DNA of 8,597 bases from an uncultured Cellvibrio sp. (GTDB lineage: Bacteria; Pseudomonadota; Gammaproteobacteria; Pseudomonadales; Cellvibrionaceae). This document shows positions 1 through 6,136 of the stretch, one piece after another. How positions within the stretch are numbered: position 1 is the stretch's first letter; every line of letters starts with the position of its first letter. The stretch lies in NCBI GenBank assembly GCA_946886255.1, contig CAMPIG010000190.1, positions 1 through 8,597 of the forward strand, in the 5' to 3' direction. The position numbers and the translations under genes are program-made. The notes beneath the pieces were generated by a model. That model was not told where the DNA came from and ran no database searches. It saw nothing but the letters and a program-made list of their open reading frames with translations.

Positions 1-141
1 TCCAATATGAACGAAGGTATCTTCCGCATCGACAGCACAAACAGTCAGGCCAGAATTACCAACAGCCGCTTGAGAAATGCCGGGTCAATTTGTATCGGCA
101 ATTGGGCCAGCTGTACTTCCTCGGGCATTACTAACTACTAG
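1..141 (+). CDS. C-terminal fragment of a possible beta-helix protein
   Basis: Reading frame 1 is open from the window edge to a TAG at 139-141, giving the last 46 residues of a protein whose start lies outside. The visible part contains IFRIDSTNSQARITNSRLRN, with alternating small, polar and hydrophobic residues and N-rich turns. This is the look of rungs in right-handed parallel beta-helix proteins, such as polysaccharide lyases and related secreted enzymes. Two cysteines near the end (CIGNWASC) could form a disulfide, which would fit export. A strong terminator follows at 188-218, consistent with a real gene end. No catalytic residues are visible, so the enzyme class cannot be named. The reading frame is likely real; the fold assignment is weak. 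Confidence 0.5.
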   Translation, partial: SNMNEGIFRIDSTNSQARITNSRLRNAGSICIGNWASCTSSGITNY

Positions 142-187
142 CAGAAATCAATCGACCCGCTGCCATTGGTCCTGAACCGCATCACAT

Positions 188-218
188 AAAAACCCCCGGC
201 TTTTGGTCGGGGGTTTTT
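188..218. terminator. Rho-independent terminator, probably bidirectional
   Basis: An 11-bp perfect stem (AAAAACCCCCG paired with CGGGGGTTTTT) encloses a 9-base loop. The stem is GC-rich at its core and has A-tracts and T-tracts on the outside, so it would give a U-tract in both directions. It sits between a + strand gene ending at 141 and the - strand fpr ending at 253, so it probably ends both transcripts. Confidence 0.93.
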
Positions 219-252
219 ATTGCACAACATCTTTCACGAATTTTCCGCGTGC

Positions 253-1029
253 TTATTTTTCCACAAACGCCCGCTCGATGACATAGTCACCGGCTTCACC
301 GATACGTGGAGAAATAGCAAAGCCGCGCGCGTCCAGAAGCGCACAAGTGTCCGTCAGCATGGCCGGGCTGCCGCACAGCATCGCGCGATCCGTTTCCGGA
401 TTAAGTGGTGGCAAACCGATATCGTCAAACAATTTTCCACTTTCAATCAAATCGGTCAAACGCCCCTGATTACGAAAGGGTTCGCGGGTCACCGTGGGGT
501 AATAAATTAACTTCTCCCGCACATCTTCGCCGAGGTATTCATGCTCCGGCAATTCTTTAGTGATGAAGTCCGCATAAGCCAGTTCACTGACTGTGCGCAC
601 ACCGTGCACCAGAATAATTTTTTCGTATTGCGCATAGGCTTCCGGGTCGCGAATCAAACTTAAAAAAGGTGCGAGACCGGTGCCGGTGCTTAGGAAATAT
701 AAATGCTTGCCGGGTTTTAAATCCGTCAACAACAGTGAGCCGGTGGGTTTGCGACCGACCAATAAATCATCGCCCACTTTCAAGTGTTGCAAGCGCGAGG
801 TCAGGGGACCGTTGGGGACTTTAATACTGAAAAATTCCAGGTGCTCGTCGTAGGTAGCGCTAGCGATACTGTAAGCACGCAAGAGTGGACGCCCGTCTAC
901 TTGCAAACCGATCATCACAAATTGGCCGCTTTCAAAACGCAGCGAATCACTGCGTGTGGTGGTGAAGCTGAACAGTGATTCGTTCCAATGGTGAACGCTT
1001 AAAACTTTTTCCGGTTCAACGGCTGCCAT
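253..1029 (-). CDS. fpr: Ferredoxin/flavodoxin-NADP+ reductase
   Basis: This cytoplasmic FAD enzyme moves electrons between NADPH and ferredoxin or flavodoxin and often supports Fe-S cluster repair and oxidative-stress responses. The protein has 258 residues, the normal length for bacterial Fpr. RAYSIAS (51-57) is the FAD-binding R-x-Y-S motif. STGTGLAPF (114-122) is the NADP-domain glycine-rich turn, VHGVR (141-145) and CGSP (219-222) are the later NADP-site motifs. The C-terminus YVIERAFVEK is typical of Pseudomonas/Azotobacter Fpr, in which the tail after the aromatic stacks at the flavin. AAGGA lies 11 bases before the ATG, slightly far. It follows etfA on the same strand after 100 bp that contain a REP-like palindrome, so it may be the third gene of etfBA-fpr or have its own promoter; I found no convincing promoter there. 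A terminator lies just downstream. Confidence 0.95.
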   Translation of the reverse strand: MAAVEPEKVLSVHHWNESLFSFTTTRSDSLRFESGQFVMIGLQVDGRPLLRAYSIASATYDEHLEFFSIKVPNGPLTSRLQHLKVGDDLLVGRKPTGSLLLTDLKPGKHLYFLSTGTGLAPFLSLIRDPEAYAQYEKIILVHGVRTVSELAYADFITKELPEHEYLGEDVREKLIYYPTVTREPFRNQGRLTDLIESGKLFDDIGLPPLNPETDRAMLCGSPAMLTDTCALLDARGFAISPRIGEAGDYVIERAFVEK

Positions 1030-1093
1030 TGTGTAGGGGTTCCTTTGGGTCTGTGATGTATTGTTGAAAAGAGTGATAAATTTTTTGGTGTAA

Positions 1094-1124
1094 TGTCGGA
1101 TTACGCTGCGCTAATCCGGCCTAC
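1094..1124 (-). repeat. REP-like palindrome, copy 1 (GTAG class)
   Basis: This 31-base element, read on the - strand, begins GTAGGCCGGATTAGCG and ends TAATCCGACA. Its arms (CGGATTA and TAATCCG) form a hairpin. It differs by one base from the copy at 5614-5644. A leading GTAG next to an imperfect palindrome is the hallmark of REP sequences mobilised by REP-associated tyrosine transposases (RAYTs). It lies 5 bp after the etfA stop and before fpr, where a hairpin could stabilise the upstream mRNA or reduce readthrough. Confidence 0.85.
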
Positions 1125-1129
1125 GTTTA

Positions 1130-2068
1130 TTAGTGAATCAAGGATTTTTCCAGTTCGGTGACGGAGTCGAACAGGTCGGCCACCAGACCGTAATCGGCCC
1201 ATTGGAAAATCTGTGCGTCCGGATCGTGGTTGATGGCCACAATAACGCGGCTATCTTTAATGCCGGCGATGTGTTGGGTTGCGCCCGATACGCCAACGGC
1301 AATATATAAATCTGGTGCGACAACCGTCCCCGTTTGGCCGACCTGGTATTCATTAGGTGCAATACCGGCATCTACTGCTGCGCGAGTTGCACCGATAGCG
1401 GCATTGAGTTTGGTGGCGAGAGGTGCTAAGAGTTGCTGGAATTTTTCTGCACTGCCCAGCGAGCGACCGCCACTGACGACAACGCGAGCGGTACTCAATT
1501 CGGGGCGTTCACTCTTCTGGATAGCGCTGCTAACCCAACGCGCCAGGGTGGTTGCTTCTGTCGCGGTCAGGGGTTCAATCGATGCCAGGTTTTCACCTTC
1601 GATTGCCGGTTCAAATGCTGTTGCGCGGATAGTGAAGATTTTAATGGCAGCATCGTTACGCACTGTCGCGTTTAAATGCCCGGCATAAATCGGGCGCACA
1701 TAAGTGTCGCTGTCAATAATGGCGGTAACTTCCGACACCATATCGACATCCAACAACGCTGCCACACGTGGCAACAGATTTTTACCGAAGCTGGTAGCAG
1801 CACCGATGATCGCCTGGTATTCGTCAGCGATGCTTACAATCAGCGGCGCGAGATTTTCTGCCAGTGGTTTGGCATAGCGCGCATCATCCGCAACGCGAAC
1901 GCGTTTGACACCGTTGAGCCGCGCAATTTGTTCGGCAATCGCACCAATATTTTCGCCGGCAACCAACACATCAATGGCGTCACCCAATACTGCCGCTGCG
2001 GTGATGGCGGAGCGCGTAGATGCACGCAAACGTTGTTGATCATGTTCGGCGATGATTAACGTACTCAT
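1130..2068 (-). CDS. etfA: Electron transfer flavoprotein alpha subunit
   Basis: This is the FAD-binding subunit of the soluble ETF heterodimer, which takes electrons from flavin dehydrogenases and delivers them to ETF:ubiquinone oxidoreductase. The protein has 312 residues, normal for the family. Residues 1-185 form the N-terminal domain. The C-terminal FAD domain shows SGGRSLGS (199-206), GATRAAVDAG (226-235), VGQTG (243-247), SGATQH (261-266, with the flavin-contacting His266), AGIKDS (268-273) and AINHDPDAQIF (278-288). Several usually conserved positions differ: Thr248 replaces the common Lys after GQTG, Thr264 replaces Ile in SGAIQH, and His281 replaces Lys in AINKD. The ATG overlaps the etfB stop codon (ATGA, 2065-2068), which implies translational coupling, and AGGA sits 7 bases upstream. 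The pairing with an ETF-QO nearby suggests an ordinary respiratory ETF. Confidence 0.96.
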   Translation of the reverse strand: MSTLIIAEHDQQRLRASTRSAITAAAVLGDAIDVLVAGENIGAIAEQIARLNGVKRVRVADDARYAKPLAENLAPLIVSIADEYQAIIGAATSFGKNLLPRVAALLDVDMVSEVTAIIDSDTYVRPIYAGHLNATVRNDAAIKIFTIRATAFEPAIEGENLASIEPLTATEATTLARWVSSAIQKSERPELSTARVVVSGGRSLGSAEKFQQLLAPLATKLNAAIGATRAAVDAGIAPNEYQVGQTGTVVAPDLYIAVGVSGATQHIAGIKDSRVIVAINHDPDAQIFQWADYGLVADLFDSVTELEKSLIH

Positions 2069-2817
2069 AATGAAATCCTCGCGTCGTGACGCAATTTATC
2101 GATCAGTTCCTGCACGTTGGCGACCTTGACGCCGGGCGAGCGTGCCGGTGGTTCTTCTACTTTCACTAACTGCAATTGACTGCTGGTGTCCACGCAGAGA
2201 TCCTCAATGGCCAGTGTTTCCAACGGCTTTTTCTTCGCTTGCATCAGGTTGGGTAATTTCAAATAGCGTGGTTCGTTGAGGCGTAAGTCGGCGGTTACGA
2301 CGGCGGGCAGTGTCAATTCGACGGTCTCCTGACCACCATCGACTTCGCGAGTAACCAGTGCTTTATTGTCAGTGAGGATAATGTTGGACGCGAAGGTGCC
2401 TTGGCCAACATTCCACAACGCCGCCAGCATCTGGCCGGTTTCAGCGGCATCTGCATCAATAGCCTGTTTGCCGAGCAGGAACAAATCCGGCTGCTCGCGT
2501 TTGGCAATGGCGAGCAGGAGTTTTGCTGTAGCGCGGGACGACAGATCCGCATCGCCGTCAATCAGAATGGCGCGATCCGCACCCATGGCCAAAGCGTGGC
2601 GCAGCACATCCTGATGCTGGGCATTGCCGATGGTGACGGCCACAATTTCGCTGACCAGTCCGGCTTCTTTCAAGCGCACGGCTTCTTCAACCGCATGTTC
2701 ATCAAATGGATTGATACTCATCTTGAGGGTTGCGGTGTCCACATCGGAACCATCCACTGTGGGGCGGACGCGGATGTTGTGATCCACGACGCGCTTGATA
2801 CTGACTACCACCTTCAT
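2065..2817 (-). CDS. etfB: Electron transfer flavoprotein beta subunit
   Basis: This is the ETF subunit that normally binds AMP and carries the recognition loop that docks to partner dehydrogenases. It has 250 residues, the usual length. The N-terminus MKVVVSIKRVVDHNIRVRP, the MSINPFDEHAVEEAVRLKE region (33-51) and the family signature in VTADLRLNEPRYLKLPN (174-190) followed by MQAKKKP are all clear. The recognition-loop Leu should lie near residues 186-191. The AMP-site segment reads QAIDADAAETGQM (118-130), where human and Pseudomonas proteins have N-Q-T before GQM; here it is A125-E126-T127. GAGGA lies 8 bases before the ATG. It is the first gene of the unit and has a good promoter at 2877-2905. 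Confidence 0.96.
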   Translation of the reverse strand: MKVVVSIKRVVDHNIRVRPTVDGSDVDTATLKMSINPFDEHAVEEAVRLKEAGLVSEIVAVTIGNAQHQDVLRHALAMGADRAILIDGDADLSSRATAKLLLAIAKREQPDLFLLGKQAIDADAAETGQMLAALWNVGQGTFASNIILTDNKALVTREVDGGQETVELTLPAVVTADLRLNEPRYLKLPNLMQAKKKPLETLAIEDLCVDTSSQLQLVKVEEPPARSPGVKVANVQELIDKLRHDARISL

Positions 2818-2876
2818 GGGTTAAATCCTCTATGCATTGAGAAGCTGCTACGCACAAGTGCGGCTAGTTTGTGACC

Positions 2877-2905
2877 ATTCTAACCAGATAATGTTTATCT
2901 GTTAA
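2877..2905 (-). promoter_or_regulatory. Sigma-70-like promoter for etfBA
   Basis: On the - strand, TTAACA (2905-2900) matches 5 of 6 bases of the -35 consensus and TAGAAT (2882-2877) matches 5 of 6 of the -10 consensus. The spacer is exactly 17 bases. Transcription would start near 2870, leaving a leader of about 50 bases before the etfB ATG. The spacer is almost wholly occupied by the palindrome at 2885-2901. Confidence 0.55.
2881..2904. promoter_or_regulatory. Candidate operator palindrome between etfB and lysR
   Basis: CAGATAA-TGT-TTATCTG (2885-2901) is a perfect 7-3-7 inverted repeat. Allowing one bulged C, it extends to TAACCAGATAA and TTATCTGTTA (2881-2904). It is AT-rich and dyad-symmetric, as expected for a dimeric regulator. 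It fills the spacer of the predicted etfBA promoter and ends 5 bases before the possible -35 box of the LysR gene, so one bound protein could affect both directions. It does not show a centred T-N11-A pattern, so assigning it to the adjacent LysR protein is inference. Confidence 0.5.
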
Positions 2906-2906
2906 G

Positions 2907-2936
2907 TTGATTATATTTATATAGTTAGTCAATAAT
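2907..2936 (+). promoter_or_regulatory. Possible leaderless promoter of the LysR gene
   Basis: TTGATT (2907-2912) and AATAAT (2931-2936; 5 of 6 matches to TATAAT) are 18 bases apart. The ATG begins at 2943, only 6 bases after the -10 box, so the start of transcription would fall at or very near the A of the start codon. No Shine-Dalgarno sequence is visible before this ATG, which fits a leaderless message. The region is AT-rich, so chance matches are easy. Confidence 0.3.
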
Positions 2937-2942
2937 GCTGAT

Positions 2943-3890
2943 ATGAAATACTCACTTCGCCAATTGGAAGTCTTCGTTGCTATCGGTCGCCAGGAAAGTG
3001 TTTCCCGGGCGGCAGAGGCTTTGTCGCTATCCCAATCTGCCACCAGCATGGCGTTGTCCGAGCTGGAAAAGCAGTTTGACACGCGATTGTTCGACCGCCA
3101 CGGCAAACGGTTGCAGCTCAATGAGCGGGGGCGGCAGATACTGCCTCAGGCCATCGAGCTGTTGGATCGGGCGGAACAGTTGGAGTCTATGCTTGCCGGT
3201 GGCAGCGGCCTGGGGTCGTTACGCATCGGGGCCACACTGACGGTGGGTAATTATTTGGCAACGATGCTGATTGGTGAATATATGCATCGCCATCCCGGTA
3301 CTCGGGTAAAACTTGAGGTGCATAATACGGCCATGGTGGTGGAGCAGGTGGCCCACCTGAAGCTCGATTTTGGTTTGATCGAAGGGGACAGCCAACATCC
3401 CGACCTGGAAATTACGCCCTGGGTTGATGACGAACTGGTGATCTTTGCCGCACCGGATCACCCGCTGGCGGGGCGAAACCAAGTGACGCTGGATGATGTC
3501 ACCAGAGAAGCCTGGATCTTGCGCGAAGCCGGTTCCGGTACCCGTCAGGTCTTTGATGCAGCGTTTCGCCATGTGCTGAATAAATTGGATATTCGGCTGG
3601 AGTTGGAGCACACCGAAGCGATCAAACGTGCGGTGGAGGCGGGCATGGGTATCGGCTGTATCTCGCGTCTGGCATTAAAGGATGCGTTCCGGCGCGGCAG
3701 TTTAATACCGCTGAATATTCCTGGCCTGGACTTGAAACGCCAATTTAATTTTGTGTTGCATCGCCAGAAATTTCGCACGGCAGGCATCGAAGCCTTTTTG
3801 GATTTATGCCGCGAAGTCGCCCGCGGTGCAGCGCGCAGCGATGAAATTGTAATGAAACGGCCCGATGGCCGACCGATGGAATATCGTTAA
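2943..3890 (+). CDS. LysR-type regulator, YeiE/FinR-like, beside ETF genes
   Basis: This is a DNA-binding regulator of 315 residues. The N-terminal winged helix-turn-helix spans about 1-62, with recognition-helix region SRAAEALSLSQSATSMALSE (21-40), followed by the linker helix (about 63-90). The effector domain begins at GSLRIGATLTVGNYLA (91-106). LREAGSGTR (193-201) and HTEAIKRAVEAGMGIG (223-238) are typical of the CysB/CbbR/YeiE type of fold, where the G-S-G-T-R segment helps bind small anions. From memory it also resembles FinR, the Pseudomonas activator of fpr, but I could not compare them. The tail 291-315 is charged and looks extra. It lies between etfB (divergent) and ETF-QO (same strand, 33 bp on), so it most likely controls the ETF genes and may be co-transcribed with ETF-QO. 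The start codon lacks a clear ribosome-binding site, but the frame up to residue 10 matches the family well. Confidence 0.9.
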   Translation: MKYSLRQLEVFVAIGRQESVSRAAEALSLSQSATSMALSELEKQFDTRLFDRHGKRLQLNERGRQILPQAIELLDRAEQLESMLAGGSGLGSLRIGATLTVGNYLATMLIGEYMHRHPGTRVKLEVHNTAMVVEQVAHLKLDFGLIEGDSQHPDLEITPWVDDELVIFAAPDHPLAGRNQVTLDDVTREAWILREAGSGTRQVFDAAFRHVLNKLDIRLELEHTEAIKRAVEAGMGIGCISRLALKDAFRRGSLIPLNIPGLDLKRQFNFVLHRQKFRTAGIEAFLDLCREVARGAARSDEIVMKRPDGRPMEYR

Positions 3891-3923
3891 TGTTCTGGGT
3901 TAATTATTAAAAAGGAAACATTC

Positions 3924-5573
3924 ATGCAACGTGACAGCATGCAGTATGACGTGGTTATCGTGGGTGCAGGTCCTTCCGGGTTAGCGGCGGCCATCCGCCT
4001 GAAGCAGCAGGCCGCTGCACAACAGCGGGAGGTCAGTGTGTGTGTGCTGGAAAAAGCCTCGGCGGTGGGCATGCATATACTTTCCGGCGCTGTGATTGAT
4101 CCTGTTGCTTTGAATGAATTGATACCCGATTGGCAGGCGCAGGGTGCGCCGGTTTATTCGCCGGTAACAAGCGATAATTTCTTTGTTCTCGACGAAAAAA
4201 AATCCCGCGCCGTTCCGAACTTTTTGTTACCACCGTTAATGCACAACAAAAACACTTACATTGTCAGTCTCGGCAAAGTATGCCAGTGGTTAGGTGAACA
4301 GGCCGAAGCGCTGGGAGTAGAAATTTATCCTGGCTTTGCTGCCGCCGAAGTGCTGTACGACGAGCAGGGTGCAGTGAAAGGTGTTGCCACGGGTGATATG
4401 GGCATTGCCAAAGATGGCCAGCATAAACCGGAATACACACCGGGTATGGAATTGCATGCGCGTTACACGTTATTTGCCGAGGGCGCGCGCGGTTCACTGA
4501 CGCGAGAACTGGAAACACGTTTTAATCTGCGCGCGGACACACAGCATCAGCATTACGGCCTGGGCTTCAAGGAAATCTGGCAGATTGCACCGGAAAAATA
4601 TCGCGCAGGTTCGGTGATTCATACACTCGGTTGGCCCTTGGACAAAGACACTGGCGGTGGCGGTTTTATTTATCACCAGGCGGAGAATCAGGTGGCCGTC
4701 GGTTTCGTGGTGCATTTGAATTACACCAATCCGTACCTTTCACCCTTCGATGAATTCCAGCGTTTTAAAACTCATCCGCTGGTGCGCGATTTACTGGATG
4801 GCGGCGAACGTATTGCTTACGGCGCGCGCGCGATTTCCGAAGGCGGTATTCAATCGCTGCCGAAACTGGTTTTCCCCGGCGGCGCCTTGATCGGTTGTGC
4901 GGCGGGCATGGTTAACGTGCCGCGCATCAAAGGTTCACATAATGCGATGAAATCCGGCATGCTCGCCGCCGATGCGGCGCTGGCGGCGATCAGCAACGAA
5001 CGTGCGCAAGACGAACTGGTGCAATACGCCGAGGATTTCAAAACATCCTGGGCTTACAAAGATCTGGATAAAGTCCGCAATGTAAAACCGGCGCTGAGTA
5101 AATTCGGCACCTGGGGTGGCATGTTGTACGCCGGTATTGACATGTGGCTGGCCAGCCTGGGTTTACGTTTGCCTTGGACTTTGCGCCATAAAAATCCCGA
5201 CCATGACAGTTTACAGACGGTGCAAGTTGCGCAACCGATTCACTATGACAAGCCGGATGGACAACTGACCTTTGATCGGTTGTCTTCCATTGCGTTATCC
5301 AATATCAGCCACGAAGACAACCAACCTAATCATCTCACGTTAAAAGATGACACCATTCCTGTGGCCTACAATCTGCCGACCTTTGATGCGCCGGAGCAGC
5401 GCTATTGTCCGGCGGGCGTCTATGAAATTCTCACCGGCGAGACAGGGCCGCGTTTGCAGATCAACGCGCAAAACTGCATCCACTGCAAAACCTGCGATAT
5501 CAAGGATCCCAAACAGAATATTGTGTGGAAGGCGCCGGAAGGCGGAAGTGGTCCGGCGTATATCGGGATGTGA
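3924..5573 (+). CDS. Electron transfer flavoprotein-ubiquinone oxidoreductase
   Basis: This monotopic membrane flavoprotein with one 4Fe-4S cluster oxidises reduced ETF and reduces ubiquinone in the inner membrane. The protein has 549 residues, the usual bacterial length. VVIVGAGPSGLAAAIRL (10-26) is the FAD dinucleotide-binding fold, and GMHILSGAVIDP (49-60) follows as in the family. The FAD-binding C-terminal segment GALIGCAAGMVNVPRIKGSH (320-339) is clear. The 4Fe-4S ligands are Cys495 (in CPAGVYE), Cys518, Cys521 and Cys524 (in NCIHCKTCDIKDP), and the end GGSGPAYIGM is family-typical. AAGGA lies 7 bases before the ATG at 3924; Met6 at 3939 has no comparable site. The gene follows the LysR gene by 33 bp with no visible terminator. 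In pseudomonads it is found next to or divergent from etfBA; here the regulator gene lies between them. Confidence 0.96.
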   Translation: MQRDSMQYDVVIVGAGPSGLAAAIRLKQQAAAQQREVSVCVLEKASAVGMHILSGAVIDPVALNELIPDWQAQGAPVYSPVTSDNFFVLDEKKSRAVPNFLLPPLMHNKNTYIVSLGKVCQWLGEQAEALGVEIYPGFAAAEVLYDEQGAVKGVATGDMGIAKDGQHKPEYTPGMELHARYTLFAEGARGSLTRELETRFNLRADTQHQHYGLGFKEIWQIAPEKYRAGSVIHTLGWPLDKDTGGGGFIYHQAENQVAVGFVVHLNYTNPYLSPFDEFQRFKTHPLVRDLLDGGERIAYGARAISEGGIQSLPKLVFPGGALIGCAAGMVNVPRIKGSHNAMKSGMLAADAALAAISNERAQDELVQYAEDFKTSWAYKDLDKVRNVKPALSKFGTWGGMLYAGIDMWLASLGLRLPWTLRHKNPDHDSLQTVQVAQPIHYDKPDGQLTFDRLSSIALSNISHEDNQPNHLTLKDDTIPVAYNLPTFDAPEQRYCPAGVYEILTGETGPRLQINAQNCIHCKTCDIKDPKQNIVWKAPEGGSGPAYIGM

Positions 5574-5613
5574 TGGTTGTGGTTATGCGGTGTGGTTTTT
5601 TAGCGAGGGTGGT

Positions 5614-5644
5614 TGTCGGATTACGCTGCGCTAATCCGACCTAC
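5614..5644 (-). repeat. REP-like palindrome, copy 2 (GTAG class)
   Basis: This 31-base unit matches copy 1 (1094-1124) except at one base (GA in place of GG before CCTAC). Its arms GTCGGATTA and TAATCCGAC form a 9-bp perfect stem with an 8-base loop. It is in the same orientation as copy 1 and in opposite orientation to copy 3, 15 bases away. It lies 40 bp after the ETF-QO stop codon. Confidence 0.9.
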
Positions 5645-5659
5645 GCATCTGCCACGTCT

Positions 5660-5696
5660 GTAGGTCGCATTAGCCGCGCAGCGGCGTAATCCGACA
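5660..5696 (+). repeat. REP-like palindrome, copy 3, longer variant
   Basis: This 37-base unit begins GTAGGTCGCATTAGCC and ends GTAATCCGACA. Compared with copy 2 it carries six extra bases in the middle, so the loop becomes a GC-rich inner stem (GCCGC/GCGGC) with a three-base loop; the outer stem has one mismatch. With inverted copy 2 it forms a pair spanning 5614-5696, like the paired REPs (BIMEs) that RAYT transposases disperse. The pair can fold as one long imperfect hairpin and may protect the 3' end of the ETF-QO mRNA. Confidence 0.88.
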
Positions 5697-5786
5697 CGCT
5701 CCCCACCGATCAATATCCCATCTCCCATCTCAACTCCGCTAACATCCACCCCCACATTTTTACGCTAATAAACTTCAGGAATCCTC

Positions 5787-6131
5787 ATGACCATCCGCCG
5801 CCTAAACCCAACCCCACGCTGGTCCGACGCAACGATTTACAATGGCCTGATTCATTTTGTCGAAGTGCCCGAAGACACCTCCGTGGATATGGCCGCGCAG
5901 GTCCGGCAAATTTTTGCGCAGGCCGAAGCCACCCTGGCGCAATGCCAGAGCGACAAATCCCGCTTGTTGTCCGCCACCATTTACATCACCAACCTGGCCG
6001 ATGTGCCGGTGCTGAATCGCGAATGGGAAGCTTGGTTGCCAGCCGGCTGTGCGCCTTCGCGCGCGTGTTTGAAAGTAGAATTATTAAATCCGGCGATGCG
6101 GGTCGAGATCGCCTTTGTCGCCGCCGAATGA
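5787..6131 (+). CDS. RidA/YjgF-family protein (YoaB-like)
   Basis: RidA-family proteins are small trimers; the founding members hydrolyse reactive enamines and imines made by PLP enzymes or amine oxidases, while other branches have unknown or different roles. This protein has 114 residues, near the usual 110-130. The body TIYNGLIHFVEVPED (16-30), the helix QVRQIFAQAEATLAQ (38-52), the strand SATIYITNLADVPVLNREW (62-80) and the end APSRACLKVELLNPAMRVEIAFVAAE (89-114) follow the fold in order. Arg92 in P-S-R-A-C aligns with the conserved substrate-binding arginine of RidA. The sequence looks more like the YoaB/Rid2-7 branches than canonical RidA, so enamine deamination is likely but not certain. 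AGGA lies 6 bases before the ATG. It converges on the SDR gene with only 5 bp between stop codons. Confidence 0.88.
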   Translation: MTIRRLNPTPRWSDATIYNGLIHFVEVPEDTSVDMAAQVRQIFAQAEATLAQCQSDKSRLLSATIYITNLADVPVLNREWEAWLPAGCAPSRACLKVELLNPAMRVEIAFVAAE

Positions 6132-6136
6132 GGGGG

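Noticed and set aside
139..189. The first gene's frame stays open for 15 more codons after TAG, to a TAA beside the terminator.
   Set aside because: Fifteen open codons are expected by chance, and nothing suggests stop-codon readthrough.
1230..1688. Long + strand open frame antisense to etfA (152 codons).
   Set aside because: It lies wholly within a clear etfA, resembles no family I know, and open frames opposite GC-biased codons are common.
2851..2862. Short palindrome CGCAC-AA-GTGCG in the etfB leader.
   Set aside because: Only 12 bases with a two-base centre; too small to call a regulatory element alone.
2401..2874. Long + strand open frame antisense to etfB (157 codons).
   Set aside because: It is a shadow of etfB and would run through the etfB promoter region; no ribosome-binding site or family features.
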